A stretch of DNA of 50,411 nucleotides from Planctomycetota bacterium (GTDB taxonomy: Bacteria; Planctomycetota; Phycisphaerae; Phycisphaerales; UBA1924). The position numbers and the translations under genes are program-made. Shown here one piece after another: positions 1 through 9,220 of the stretch. The stretch lies in assembly GCA_024276195.1 (NCBI GenBank), contig JAJRXR010000009.1, positions 1 to 50,411 on the forward strand, in the 5' to 3' direction. Numbering within the stretch: the first letter of the stretch is position 1; every line of letters starts with the position of its first letter. The notes under the pieces were generated by a model, which saw only the letters and a list, made by a program, of their open reading frames with translations, had not been told where the DNA came from and did not search any database.

Positions 1-1
1 C

Positions 2-33
2 GTGGGCGCGTGGGCGCGTGGGCGTGTGGGCAT
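2..33. repeat. 8-bp tandem repeat, four copies
   Basis: Four head-to-tail units of GTGGGCGC fill positions 2-33; the last two differ only in their final bases (GTGGGCGT, GTGGGCAT). A short inverted repeat follows at 37-51 (GGGCTC, loop CTG, GAGCCC), about 40 bases past the stop of the minus-strand hydrolase gene, so it could act as that gene's transcription end, although no T-run follows it. Nothing coding was recognised in 1-93. Confidence 0.6.
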
Positions 34-93
34 GCGGGGCTCCTGGAGCCCATGGCATCGGCGAAGATGTGCGGCGGGCGTGAGCGGGACCGC

Positions 94-912
94 TCAAACG
101 CCCAGCACCAGCCCGTCGTGGGCCAGGGCGACGCCCTCGGGCAGCTGCGCATTCGTCTCGGCGTGCCCCAGATCGTGGCTCATGTGGACAAAGTACGTCT
201 GGCCAGCGCCGACGCGTTCGGCGATGTCCACCGCCCGGTCGATCGTAAGGTGCGTCGGGTGGTGTCGGCGGCGCAGCGCGTCGAGCACCAGCGTGCGCAG
301 GCCCGTGAGCCCGGGCCAGGTCTCGGGCGGGATCGCCGAGACATCGGTGCAGTAGGCGAGCGGGAGGATGCCCGCCGGGTCAAGCTCGGGCGGGGCGTCG
401 ATGCGAAAGCCCAGGATCGGCAGGCGCCCGTGGAGCAGGCGCAGGGGCGTGACGCGGACGCCGAAGAGGTCAAGCACGCCGCCCGGCTCGAGGCGGTGGG
501 CGATGAGCGTGGCGATGAACGAATCCTGCACGTTTGAACGCTTGTCAAAGATGTGCTTGTAGACCCGGCGCAGGTGCTCGAGGGTGTGGTCCTCGGCGTA
601 AATATCAACCGGGGCGTTCATCGTGATGTTGAACCGGCGCACCTCGTCAAGACCAAACGTGTGATCGACGTGGTTGTGCGTGAACAGGATCGCGTCGGCC
701 CGGTCGAGGCGGGCGTGCAGGGCCTGCTGGCGCAGGTCAGGCCCGGCGTCAAGCAGGATGACCCGTTCCTGGCCCGAGGGGTCTGTAAACCGGAGCGCGG
801 CGCTGGTGCGCAGGCGCGTGTCGCGCGGGTCGTCCGAGGCGCAGACATCGCAGGCGCACCCGATGGTGGGGATGCCCGCGCTGGTGCCGGTGCCGAGGAA
901 CTCAAAACGCAC
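94..912 (-). CDS. MBL-fold metallo-hydrolase (PhnP-like)
   Basis: This is a cytoplasmic metallo-beta-lactamase-fold hydrolase, probably a phosphodiesterase of the PhnP type. The N-terminus FEFLGTGTSAGIPTIGC is typical of that subfamily, and the metal motif HNHVDH lies at about residues 79-84. Further His residues (LLHGRLPILGF, FVHMSHDLGH) supply the other metal ligands. The predicted 272 residues fit the family. The frame can be opened at 945, but that would overlap the end of the upstream protease gene; a GTG at 912 places the family core at the very N-terminus and is preferred, although neither start has a clear Shine-Dalgarno. There are no phosphonate genes nearby, so the substrate is unknown. 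Confidence 0.8.
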   Translation of the reverse strand: MRFEFLGTGTSAGIPTIGCACDVCASDDPRDTRLRTSAALRFTDPSGQERVILLDAGPDLRQQALHARLDRADAILFTHNHVDHTFGLDEVRRFNITMNAPVDIYAEDHTLEHLRRVYKHIFDKRSNVQDSFIATLIAHRLEPGGVLDLFGVRVTPLRLLHGRLPILGFRIDAPPELDPAGILPLAYCTDVSAIPPETWPGLTGLRTLVLDALRRRHHPTHLTIDRAVDIAERVGAGQTYFVHMSHDLGHAETNAQLPEGVALAHDGLVLGV

Positions 913-935
913 GTGCAAGGCTAGGCCCGTGCTGG

Positions 936-3116
936 CTACTTGCACCCGAACCCGAAGCTGGTGAGGAAGGCGATGACGTCGAGGCTGTCGAACGAGCCGA
1001 ACGGCGCCGACAGATCCGCGATCGGGTCCATCCCGCCAAACGCGACAAGGAACGCGAGCACATCCGAGATATCCAGAACCCCGAAGGGGACTTCAAGATC
1101 GGCCTCGGTGCAGGCGACGTTGCAGACCGCCTCGAAGATCTGGAACTGGTCGATCGCGCCTTCGAGCACCGAGTTGTTGGGCTGGTCGGCGATGGAGAAC
1201 CGGACGCGGAACTGGGTGTTGATCGCGATGAACTCGTCGAGGTTGGCCTGGTGCTCTTCCCAGGCGCCCCCGGTGGACAGGACGCTTTCGAGCGTGGTCC
1301 AGCTTGCGCCCGCGTCGTCGGAAACTTCGACGAGCAGCGCGTCGGAGTCGCCCGAGTTGTTGGTGACCCAGCGGGCGTAGGCGATGATCGGGCTGGTGGT
1401 CGCGGAAAGATCGAACACGGGCGAGAGGAGGCGGGTGGGTCCGCCGTCCACGTCGGCGTTGCCCCCGGCGTTCTCGGTGAGCCAGCACTGCCCGGAGAGG
1501 TCGAAGTCGCCCTGGGGGGCGCCGTTGGCGCCGACGACGGGCACGCCGCGTTGCCAGGCGCCGGTGACAAGGCTCGCGTCGTTCTCGACGGTCCAGCCCG
1601 GCGCGGTCTCGAAGTCCAGGTTGGCCGCGAAGACGATGGCGTGCCCGACGAGAACGGTGTAGGGAGATCCCGGGGCGGCGCGCGGGTCGAAGTAGACGCC
1701 GCCATCGGTGTCCTGGGCGGTGATGAAGTACGCGATCGACCCGCCGCAGAGAACGGGCGGGAAGACGCCTTCGAACGTGGACGGGGCGACCTCGGTCATC
1801 ATGACGATCTGCTCGCCCGTGCCGTCATCGACGTGGAGGCGGACGGTGTTGGGCTGGAGAACGATGCCCGAGTCGGCGCCGATGACGACGCGCATGGTGT
1901 CGATCCCGTCGGGCGAGATGGAGTCGGGCCTGCCGAACGGGTAGCTGAAGGTGAGGCTGGGGGGGATGCAGACGCCCAGCGGGTTGTTGATGGCGTTCTG
2001 GAGCGCGGGCAGACCGATGGAGGTGCCCTGGTTTCCGCCCGAGTTGCACCCGGCGTGCGTGTGGATGCCGATGGCCATCCCGGTGGATTCGTCGATCACG
2101 GGCGAGCCGGAGTTTCCCCCGGTGGTGTCCGCGGCGTACCGGATCACGGTGGTGCTGGAAAGCACGAACGGGCCGGCGTGGGTTTTCTGGGCGGCGTCCC
2201 AGGTCGCGGGGACGGGCGAAGAGGTCGAGCCGAAGCCGGTGACGCGGATGGACTGGCCATCGACGGGCGGGGCGCTGGCGGTGAGCTGGAACGAGGCGCC
2301 CTGAGCATCGAGCGGGGAGAGGTCGGTGTTCGAGTTGTTGAACACGCCGAAGGTCGCCCAGTCGCCCCCGACGCCCGCGTTGCCGGTGGACTGGATCGAG
2401 GCGGGGTCGATCGGGTACTGGTCCTCGGGCGGGGGCGCGACGGGGTTGCCCGCCGCGTCGGAGAGGGGCACGTTGAACTGGACAACCTGGCTGCTCGACG
2501 GGCCGCAATGCCCGGCGGTGAGCAGGCAGTTGGACCGGTCGTTGAAGAGCCACGCGGTACACCCGATGGGCATGATGCGCGCCACGCGCGCGTCCATCGA
2601 GAGCTCGCGGTCATCGTCAGGGCCGCATATTGATCTCGGTCCGGCCCGCCACTCGCCGGCGATCACGCCCGAGACGCTGACACGGGCCGGGGCCGTCTCG
2701 GGCGAGACGAACAGCTCGACGCGGACCGACGAGCCGTTGAAGTAGGCGCTCATGCCCCGCCACCGCGCCGCGCCGAGGGCGTCGAGGTACTGCGCCGCGC
2801 CGTCCTGGAGCGATGTGATGGCGATGTACGAACTCTGGGACGAGCCGGGCTCGCCCGGGAGCGAGAGCTCGCCGAAGACAAGGCGGATGTACGGGGCGCC
2901 GTCGGCGCCGACCTCGGCGCTGTACACCAGCTGCATGTCGCCCGCGCCGGGCACACCAGTCCGATCGCCTGAGTCGAGCGAGACCTCGACGAGATGCTCG
3001 GGATAGTTCAGCGGCGCGATCTCGTCGGGCAGCGGGGGCGCCTGGGCGCGCTCGCGGGCGCCATCGACGGGGGCGAACAGCGCCAGGATCAAGCCAGCAG
3101 CGAGCGTTGTCAGCAT
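936..3116 (-). CDS. Secreted trypsin-like serine protease with GC-type dockerin-like tail
   Basis: A 726-residue exported protease. The ATG at 3116 is preceded by AAGGA at a good distance and opens a signal peptide (MLTTLAAGLILALFAPVDG); the frame can be extended eight codons upstream without that benefit. A trypsin-like domain carries the catalytic triad: His203 in TAGHC, Asp252 in GGDWATF and Ser336 in GGNSGSP. After it comes a beta-rich region, then a segment with W-rich sandwich character (residues about 510-665), and finally two dockerin-like repeats (VPFGVLDISDVLAFL and APFGSFDSLDVIAFL) ending FGFGCK. The same tail type occurs on three other secreted proteins in this window. The C-terminal stop lies just upstream of the MBL hydrolase start. 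The natural substrate is unknown. Confidence 0.88.
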   Translation of the reverse strand: MLTTLAAGLILALFAPVDGARERAQAPPLPDEIAPLNYPEHLVEVSLDSGDRTGVPGAGDMQLVYSAEVGADGAPYIRLVFGELSLPGEPGSSQSSYIAITSLQDGAAQYLDALGAARWRGMSAYFNGSSVRVELFVSPETAPARVSVSGVIAGEWRAGPRSICGPDDDRELSMDARVARIMPIGCTAWLFNDRSNCLLTAGHCGPSSSQVVQFNVPLSDAAGNPVAPPPEDQYPIDPASIQSTGNAGVGGDWATFGVFNNSNTDLSPLDAQGASFQLTASAPPVDGQSIRVTGFGSTSSPVPATWDAAQKTHAGPFVLSSTTVIRYAADTTGGNSGSPVIDESTGMAIGIHTHAGCNSGGNQGTSIGLPALQNAINNPLGVCIPPSLTFSYPFGRPDSISPDGIDTMRVVIGADSGIVLQPNTVRLHVDDGTGEQIVMMTEVAPSTFEGVFPPVLCGGSIAYFITAQDTDGGVYFDPRAAPGSPYTVLVGHAIVFAANLDFETAPGWTVENDASLVTGAWQRGVPVVGANGAPQGDFDLSGQCWLTENAGGNADVDGGPTRLLSPVFDLSATTSPIIAYARWVTNNSGDSDALLVEVSDDAGASWTTLESVLSTGGAWEEHQANLDEFIAINTQFRVRFSIADQPNNSVLEGAIDQFQIFEAVCNVACTEADLEVPFGVLDISDVLAFLVAFGGMDPIADLSAPFGSFDSLDVIAFLTSFGFGCK

Positions 3117-3278
3117 CGTGTCGTCCTTGCCCGGATTCACGGGCCGAGGCGGAGGGGGTGCAGGGGAGCGCAGGATTGGGAGCCGGGAGCGGGGGTCGGG
3201 GCGCCCAGATCATCAATCGGCCCGATCACGCCCGGTGGACCACAGACGCTACCGGACCCGGCGGGGGCAGGCAAGGCG

Positions 3279-3302
3279 AAAAACGCCCGCACTGCGGGCG
3301 GA
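3279..3302 (-). terminator. Rho-independent terminator of the Cys-rich protein gene
   Basis: Read on the minus strand, CGCCCGCAGTGCGGGCG forms a GC-rich hairpin followed directly by TTTTT. It lies about 110 bases past the stop codon of the gene at 3407-4951 and before the protease gene. The rest of the 290-base gap between those genes shows nothing coding. Confidence 0.65.
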
Positions 3303-3406
3303 TTCTCTCGTCAAGAACCAATGGCGGGCCCGGCAAGGCGCCATCTGGCCAGCTGCGGGCTGCCAGGTCCGAGAAGTCGATCGGGCAGGCGGTCCCGATC
3401 AAGAGG

Positions 3407-4951
3407 CTACGGGCACCCGGCCCCGAACGCCCCAAGGAACGCAAGCACATCGGAGAAGTCGAACGTCCCGATGGGCAGGGCGAAGTCCGCTGCGGGTTCC
3501 ATGGCGCCGAACGCGGTCAGGAAGGCGAGGACATCGGAGAAGTCCAGAACCCCGAACGGAGCCGCCAGATCCGCCGGGCAGTCGTCGCAGTCGGAGCCCT
3601 GACAATCGGTCCCGGCCCCGGCCCAGCTGCCGCCGGCGATCGTGCAGTCGGCGTGGATGAGCAGGAGGCACCCGCCCCCATCGAAGCAGCACGCGCCGAC
3701 CGGATCGGGACAGACCACGGTGGCGCAGTCGGTCCCGTCGCCCTGGAACTGGCCGTTGAGCGCGGCGCACTCGTCGGGCGTGAGCCCGTCGGCGCACGAG
3801 CCGTCGGGCAGGCAGCACGAGCCGACCGGGAAGCAGACGTGGGTGGCGCAGGTGGTCCCCGGGCCGGCGGGCGCGCCGCCGGCGAGTGTGCAGTCTTCGG
3901 GCGCGAGGTCGAGGCACCCGCCGGTGTTCTCGAAGCAGCAAGCCTCGGTGGGGGTGTCGCAGACGATGCCGGCGCAGGTGGTGCCATCGCCGGCGTAGTC
4001 ACCGGCGCAGGCGGCGCCGACGGTCAAGGTGCAGTCGCCGGTGTCGCAGCAGGCGCCGACATCGGGGGCGCAGTTGAAGCTCGACCAGAAGGCCTCGAGG
4101 CCCCAGTCGCCCGAGGGCTGGAAGATGCCGAGCTGGCTGAAGCGGTTCCACCCGCCGAGGAACCCGCAATCAACAGCGAAAAGCCAGTTGTTGGTGGGCG
4201 AGGAGAGCCCGTCGGTGTCGGTGGTGGGGAAGGCGTTGGAGTTGGCCGGCGGCGCGATGAGGCAGGGGTTCTGGGTCTGGTTGTTGTGCTTGTCGATGCG
4301 GAAGCCGACGGAGAACGAGTTGGTCCCCGAGGCGTTGGTGATGATGATCTGCTCCGGGTCGCCCGGATCGACCGAGACCTGGATCTCGGTGCCGTTGTTG
4401 CCCGGGGGCATGACCAGGTGAGGCAGGATCAGCCCATCCGATGAGAACTCGGCGACGAGGATGCCCGTGTTGGGCGGGCCATCCCAGACGAGGATGGACC
4501 ACTCGGTGGTGGTGGGGACGGTGGCGCCGACGGTCGCGAAAAGACCGTTGATCTGCTCGATCTTGATCGGGAACTCGGACGCGGGGAGGAAGTACTGGGC
4601 CGCCATGATCTCGGTCTCGGCGAAGCCCCCCTGCGCGTTGTACGCCCCGGGGTCGAGGCTGGCGACATAGGCGGAGCGATCGACGCACCCGCGGGCGCCG
4701 AACCCGCCGTCGAAGTCGTCGTCGTGGACGCGCAGCCCGATGCTCGTGGTGCTGACGGTCTCGACGTGGTCGAGCTGGACGGTCTCGGGGCGGAGACGCG
4801 GGCCTTGCTCGATCTGGACAGCGGTGATGCGTCCGCCGCTCTCGGTGCTGAAGGCGGCGCGCCTGATATCAACCTGGGCGTTGGCGTGCATGGCGGGCAG
4901 CAAGCTCGCGCCGAGCGCGAGCATCGTGATGGGGCGGAACAAACGCGTCAT
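3407..4951 (-). CDS. Secreted Cys-rich repeat protein with GC-type dockerin-like tail
   Basis: A 514-residue exported protein of unknown function. The start at 4951 is chosen because GAGAGGGA sits just upstream and the first residues form a signal peptide (MTRLFRPITMLALGASLLPAMHANAQ). Residues about 25-295 are a beta-rich domain with no family recognised. Residues about 295-455 hold four Cys-rich repeats of about 40 residues, each starting VGACC/EACC/GSCC and continuing with C...DC...GG...GTxC...VC. The last 60 residues are two dockerin-like repeats (APFGVLDFSDVLAFLTAF and LPIGTFDFSDVLAFLGAF) ending GAGCP. The regular spacing of paired cysteines suggests disulfide-stabilised extracellular modules. 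It is followed by a terminator at 3279-3302. Confidence 0.8.
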   Translation of the reverse strand: MTRLFRPITMLALGASLLPAMHANAQVDIRRAAFSTESGGRITAVQIEQGPRLRPETVQLDHVETVSTTSIGLRVHDDDFDGGFGARGCVDRSAYVASLDPGAYNAQGGFAETEIMAAQYFLPASEFPIKIEQINGLFATVGATVPTTTEWSILVWDGPPNTGILVAEFSSDGLILPHLVMPPGNNGTEIQVSVDPGDPEQIIITNASGTNSFSVGFRIDKHNNQTQNPCLIAPPANSNAFPTTDTDGLSSPTNNWLFAVDCGFLGGWNRFSQLGIFQPSGDWGLEAFWSSFNCAPDVGACCDTGDCTLTVGAACAGDYAGDGTTCAGIVCDTPTEACCFENTGGCLDLAPEDCTLAGGAPAGPGTTCATHVCFPVGSCCLPDGSCADGLTPDECAALNGQFQGDGTDCATVVCPDPVGACCFDGGGCLLLIHADCTIAGGSWAGAGTDCQGSDCDDCPADLAAPFGVLDFSDVLAFLTAFGAMEPAADFALPIGTFDFSDVLAFLGAFGAGCP

Positions 4952-5130
4952 GAAGAATCCCTCTCTTGGGCGGGCCTCCGGGGCACGCGCCACCATCATG
5001 CCCGAAACCGAGCCCGGCGTACAGGGCGATTCGCCCACGGGGGCGATCAGTTCCCGATCGGGCGCCCCACGGGGATGCTCTGGCGTCCGAAAACGCCGGT
5101 CTGGCGGGCTGCTCTTCTGGACCGGCTTGC

Positions 5131-6216
5131 TCAGCCCATCGCCTCGCCCTTGAGCTCGCGGCTCATCAGCATCGAGATCGCACGCAGCGGGTCGAGCTTC
5201 TCAAACAACACCGCGTGGACCGCCTGCGTGATCGGCATCTCAACCCGGTACTTGCTCGACAGATCGTTCACCGACCTGCTCGTGGCGACCCCCTCGACCA
5301 CGAACGGGATCGAGTCGAGGTACGCCCGGAGCCCGACGCCCTTGCCCAGCGCCTCGCCGCAGGAGCGGTTGCGCCCCTCGGGGCAGAAGCAGGTGGTCGC
5401 CAGGTCGCCCACGCCGGCGACACCGAAGAACGTCTCACGGCTCGCGCCCATCGCCGAGCCGAGGCGCGCGATCTCCGCCAGGCCCCGCGCCAGCAGCGCG
5501 CTCTTGGCGTTGTACCCCGCGTTGAGCCCGTCGATGATGCCCGCAGCGATCGCGATAACATTCTTCGTCGCCCCGGCCAGCTCGACGCCCAGCAGATCCG
5601 GGTTTGTGTACACCCGCATCCAGCTCGAGCTGAACAACGTCTGCACTCGCCTGGCGAACTCGGCGTCATCCGACGCGCCCGTCATCGTCGCGGGCAACTG
5701 GCGCACCAGCTCCGTGGCGATGGTCGGGCCAGACAGGCACGCCAGCGGGCGGGGCGGGCCGTCAGGATCGTCCCCGCCCGGGCCTTGCATCACGTCCGCG
5801 ATGATCTGGGTCGGGCGCAGCAGCGTCGTGTTCTCGATGCCCTTGGACACGCTGATCACCCCGGCGCCCGCGGGGACATGCTCGCGCAGGCGCGTCCATG
5901 TCTCGCGCAGGAACTGGACCGGGATGGCCGAGACGATGATCTGGGCGCCCTCGAGCGCCTGGGCATCGTTCAGCGCCACCCGGACCGACCCGTCGAGCGA
6001 GAGCTCGGGCAGGCGTTGGCTCCGCCTGGTCTGGGCCAGCTCGCCCGATTCGTCCTCGTCGTGCCCCCAGCAGACCACGTCCGCCCGGCGGTCGCCCTCG
6101 TCCGAGAGCATCGCGGCGCACACCAGGCCCATCTGCCCGATGCCCAGCACGCTGACCCTGGGAAGTGGGCTTGGCCCCTCCGAACTGCCCTTGGATGCGT
6201 TGGTTGGGGGTGTCAT
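5131..6216 (-). CDS. gpsA: Glycerol-3-phosphate dehydrogenase [NAD(P)+]
   Basis: Reduces dihydroxyacetone phosphate to sn-glycerol 3-phosphate in the cytoplasm, the first step toward phospholipid backbones. The 361 residues show the NAD-binding fingerprint GIGQMG near residue 26, the VSKGIE motif, SGPTIATEL, the substrate/NAD lysine segment GATKNVIAIAAGIIDGL, and GVGDLATTC, all in the order and spacing of GpsA. Length is slightly above average because of a short polar N-terminal extension and an insertion around GGDDPDGPPRP. The ATG at 6216 lacks a good Shine-Dalgarno, so the true start could be a little later. It is transcribed away from the metal ATPase gene; the 190-base gap between them is presumed to hold both promoters. 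Confidence 0.93.
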   Translation of the reverse strand: MTPPTNASKGSSEGPSPLPRVSVLGIGQMGLVCAAMLSDEGDRRADVVCWGHDEDESGELAQTRRSQRLPELSLDGSVRVALNDAQALEGAQIIVSAIPVQFLRETWTRLREHVPAGAGVISVSKGIENTTLLRPTQIIADVMQGPGGDDPDGPPRPLACLSGPTIATELVRQLPATMTGASDDAEFARRVQTLFSSSWMRVYTNPDLLGVELAGATKNVIAIAAGIIDGLNAGYNAKSALLARGLAEIARLGSAMGASRETFFGVAGVGDLATTCFCPEGRNRSCGEALGKGVGLRAYLDSIPFVVEGVATSRSVNDLSSKYRVEMPITQAVHAVLFEKLDPLRAISMLMSRELKGEAMG

Positions 6217-6406
6217 CGGGAGGTTTCTCGGGGTCGGGGGCGATGGTTTTACATGGTCGGGGTTCGGACGGGATGAACCGGGGCTCGAACCGATGCGTAA
6301 GCGTAGCGGCGCGGGCGTTTACGCGCGGCGCTAGAGTTTCCGCCGCCCATCCGGGCGATGGCTGTGTATCGAGTTGAGGGGCGAGCGCCCCACGGAGCGA
6401 AGATCC

Positions 6407-8485
6407 ATGACCCAGGCCGCGACCCAGACGCCCGAGCTCGAACTCGAGCACACCAACGACGGGGACGGCGCCTTCGAGTGCTGCTCGCACCACGAGATGG
6501 AGTTTGACCGGTACATCATCCTGTACCTCGTCGGCGGCGTCCTCGCGATGGTCAGCTGGGTCGCCTCCCAGATGGGCGTGACGGACCAGATCGCGGTCCT
6601 GCCGGCCGTCGTTGGCGCGCTCATGCTCGCGACGCCCCTGTTCATCGCTGCGGGCGGCGAGCTGCTCAAGCGGCGCATCTCGAGTTCCTCTCTCGCGGCC
6701 CTGGCCATCCTCGCGGCCATGGCGATCGGTGAGTTCATCACCGCCGCCTTCCTCGCCTTCGTCCTGCTCGTCGCCGACCAGATTGTCCGGCGCACCGCCT
6801 TCGGCGCCCAGCAAGCCATCGAAGCGCTCATCGGACTCACGCCCGATGTCGCCCGCCTCGTCACCGACGACGGCTCCGAGTCCGAGGTCCCTCTCTCCTC
6901 GATCGCCGTAGGCCAGCTCGTGCGTGTCCGTGCGGGCGAGAACCTGCCCGTCGATGGCAAGATCGTCTCGGGTCGCTCGACGATCAACCAGGCCTCGCTG
7001 ACCGGCGAGGCCATGCCCGTCGAGGTCGAGGAGGGCGCCGACGTCTACGCCGGCACCACCAACCTCACCGGCGCCATCGACCTGCGCGTCACCCAGATCG
7101 GCGAAGACACGACCATCGGCAAGGTCACCACGCTCATCCGCGAGGCGGAGAACTCCAAAACCCCGCGCCAGATGCTCATCGAGCAGGTCGCCCGGTTCTA
7201 CGTCCCCGTCGCGCTCACACTCGCGGCTCTCGTCTACTTCCTCTTCAGCCAGAGCGCCGAAGAGAGCACCCGTGACATCGCGGCCCTGACCGCCGTCACC
7301 GTCCTCGTCGTCACCTGCCCCACGGCCCTGCTGCTCTCGAGCCCCACGGCGATGGTCGCGGCCTTCGCCGCCTCCGCACGCCTGGGTGTGATGATCAAAA
7401 AGACGAGCTACCTCGAATCCGCCGCGACCATCGACACCGTCGTGATGGACAAGACCGGCACGCTCACGACCGGACACTTTGAGGTGTCGCGACTGGCCCC
7501 GGTCGATGGGGTCGAGGGCGCCGACCTGCTCAAGGCCGCCGCTGCGGGCGAGGCCCACTCCAACCACCCGCTGGCGCAGTCGATCGTGCAGACGGCCAAG
7601 GCCGCGCGCGTCTCGATCGTCGATGCGAGCACCTCCGAAGAGATCCACGGGCGGGGTGTCAAGGCGACAACGACGCTGGGCGAGCTGTACGTCGGTCGGG
7701 CCGCCTGGATCCGCGAGATCGCCCCGGCGACCGCCCCGCAGATCGCCGACGTTGAACAGCGCATCGAGGGCATGTCGGGCGTGCACGTGCTTCTCAACGG
7801 CGCCTACCTGGGCGCCGTCGGTCTGGAAGACAAGGTCCGGGCCTCGTCCAAGTCCGTGATCGAGCGCCTGCGTTCGCTGGGCGTGCGTTCGGTGATCATC
7901 ATGACCGGCGACCGCCTGAGCGTGGCCAAACGTGTGGGCATCAGCGTCGGCGCTGACGAGATCGAGGCCGAGTGCCTGCCCGAAGAGAAGCACGAGCTCG
8001 TGCGCCAGATGGGCCAGGCGGGGCAGCGCGTGATGATGGTCGGCGACGGGATCAACGACGGCCCGGCCCTGGCCGAGGCCGAGGTCGGCATCGCGATGGG
8101 CCTCTCCGGCTCGGACATCGCCGCCAACAGCGCGGGCGTCGCGCTCATGACCGACGAGCTCAACCGCCTCCCGTTCCTGATCGAGCTGGCGCGCCGCACC
8201 CGCGGCATCGTCATGCAGAACATCGCCGTCTCGATCCTCATGGCGATCATCGGCCTCACCCTCGCGGCCACGGGCTCCTTCGCCGAACTCGGCGGCATCG
8301 GTGTCGGCTTCGCCGCCCTTTTCCACTTCGCGCCCGATGTCTTCGTCGTGGGCAACAGCTTCCGCCTCTTCCGCTTCGGCGAGAACTTCCACCAGGCCGA
8401 ATCCGCCGCGAAGCAAGCCGCCAACACGCCGCGCCGCCAGCAGCGTGAGGGCTCCGTCAGACGCCTCAGCCCGGCCCAGGCCTGA
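6407..8485 (+). CDS. P1B-type heavy-metal-transporting ATPase with a CPT membrane motif
   Basis: An inner-membrane cation-exporting P-type ATPase of 692 residues. The start at 6407 follows GGAG by about ten bases. There is no HMA domain; the short N-terminus instead has FECCSHHEME, a possible metal-binding patch. The expected motifs follow: transmembrane pairs, the actuator motif SLTGEAMP, the phosphorylation site DKTGTLT with Asp348, the P1B-specific His-Pro motif SNHPLA, and GDGINDGPALAEAEVG. The metal-site motif in the sixth helix reads CPT (Cys304-Pro305-Thr306), where Zn/Cd/Pb and Cu pumps usually have CPC. The final helix has HFAPDVFVVGNS. The substrate metal therefore cannot be assigned. 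The gene ends 20 bases inside the convergent gene at 8466-9176. Confidence 0.9.
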   Translation: MTQAATQTPELELEHTNDGDGAFECCSHHEMEFDRYIILYLVGGVLAMVSWVASQMGVTDQIAVLPAVVGALMLATPLFIAAGGELLKRRISSSSLAALAILAAMAIGEFITAAFLAFVLLVADQIVRRTAFGAQQAIEALIGLTPDVARLVTDDGSESEVPLSSIAVGQLVRVRAGENLPVDGKIVSGRSTINQASLTGEAMPVEVEEGADVYAGTTNLTGAIDLRVTQIGEDTTIGKVTTLIREAENSKTPRQMLIEQVARFYVPVALTLAALVYFLFSQSAEESTRDIAALTAVTVLVVTCPTALLLSSPTAMVAAFAASARLGVMIKKTSYLESAATIDTVVMDKTGTLTTGHFEVSRLAPVDGVEGADLLKAAAAGEAHSNHPLAQSIVQTAKAARVSIVDASTSEEIHGRGVKATTTLGELYVGRAAWIREIAPATAPQIADVEQRIEGMSGVHVLLNGAYLGAVGLEDKVRASSKSVIERLRSLGVRSVIIMTGDRLSVAKRVGISVGADEIEAECLPEEKHELVRQMGQAGQRVMMVGDGINDGPALAEAEVGIAMGLSGSDIAANSAGVALMTDELNRLPFLIELARRTRGIVMQNIAVSILMAIIGLTLAATGSFAELGGIGVGFAALFHFAPDVFVVGNSFRLFRFGENFHQAESAAKQAANTPRRQQREGSVRRLSPAQA

Positions 8486-9176
8486 CCGCCAGCCCGCACT
8501 CCGGACACATCTCAAGCCCCGCCAGCGGATAGCCGCAGGCGGGGCATTGTCCTGCGCGCGGGCGAGGGTCGCGCCGGCTCAGCCACGCGAAGGCGATCCA
8601 GGCGAGCGCAAACGGGAGCGTGTGCGCGAAGATCCAAGGCCCGTGCAAATACAGCGCGTTGAACAGCCCCGCCCAGTACCCGCCGATGAACGGGCCGTTC
8701 TCCGGCGCAAAGATGACTCCGAATATGACGTACTCACATCCCGCAGCTTTGCCAGCGCGAAAGATCAGCGCCGCCGTGATGCCCTCGAAGAGCGGTTCAA
8801 AGAACGCGAGCATGAGCGTCGCCAAACCGGCGACGATCGCCAGTCGTGCTCCTGTACGCAATCGCCGTGCGCCCATCGGCGGCGAGATCCGGACCCAGTA
8901 CCACACCAGCAAGCACGCGGCGCACAACGGCGCAAAGACCAGCATCCCCGCGAGCGTGCGCACAAGTAAGTGGAACGCCTCGGAGTGCATCGGGATGTTC
9001 AGCCCATAGATCTGGCCCCAGAAGCTCCCGGTCGGTGGGAGCAGGCCCAGGCTCATCGCCAGGCGGAACAGCTCGCGCATCGCCAGCTGCTCGCCGAGCA
9101 CGATCGGGCGCAGCAGGAGGACGAACAACGCCAGGGGCAGCGTGATCCCGAGCAGGCGTCTGCGACGCGGGGGCAT
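8466..9176 (-). CDS. Membrane protein with C-terminal zinc ribbon
   Basis: A 236-residue protein of unknown function. Several hydrophobic segments (LGITLPLALFVLLLRPIVL, TLAGMLVFAPLCAACLLVWYWV, ARLAIVAGLATLMLAFF and FAHTLPFALAWIAFAWL) indicate about four membrane helices. The C-terminus carries a zinc ribbon CPACGYPLAGLEMCPECG, a motif common in planctomycete proteins. The ATG at 9176 was chosen over a GTG five codons upstream; neither has a clear ribosome site. The 3' end overlaps the metal ATPase gene tail to tail by 20 bases. A related ribbon sits at the N-terminus of the protein at 41499-41963. Confidence 0.72.
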   Translation of the reverse strand: MPPRRRRLLGITLPLALFVLLLRPIVLGEQLAMRELFRLAMSLGLLPPTGSFWGQIYGLNIPMHSEAFHLLVRTLAGMLVFAPLCAACLLVWYWVRISPPMGARRLRTGARLAIVAGLATLMLAFFEPLFEGITAALIFRAGKAAGCEYVIFGVIFAPENGPFIGGYWAGLFNALYLHGPWIFAHTLPFALAWIAFAWLSRRDPRPRAGQCPACGYPLAGLEMCPECGLAVRPGPG

Positions 9177-9220
9177 GAATGAAGCGTACACAGGATGAAG
9201 CGATCGGCGCCCGTTTCTTT

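Noticed and set aside
6260-6310. tRNA-like T-loop (GGTTCGAGCC on the minus strand) before the metal ATPase gene
   Set aside because: No flanking T stem, anticodon arm or acceptor stem could be paired.
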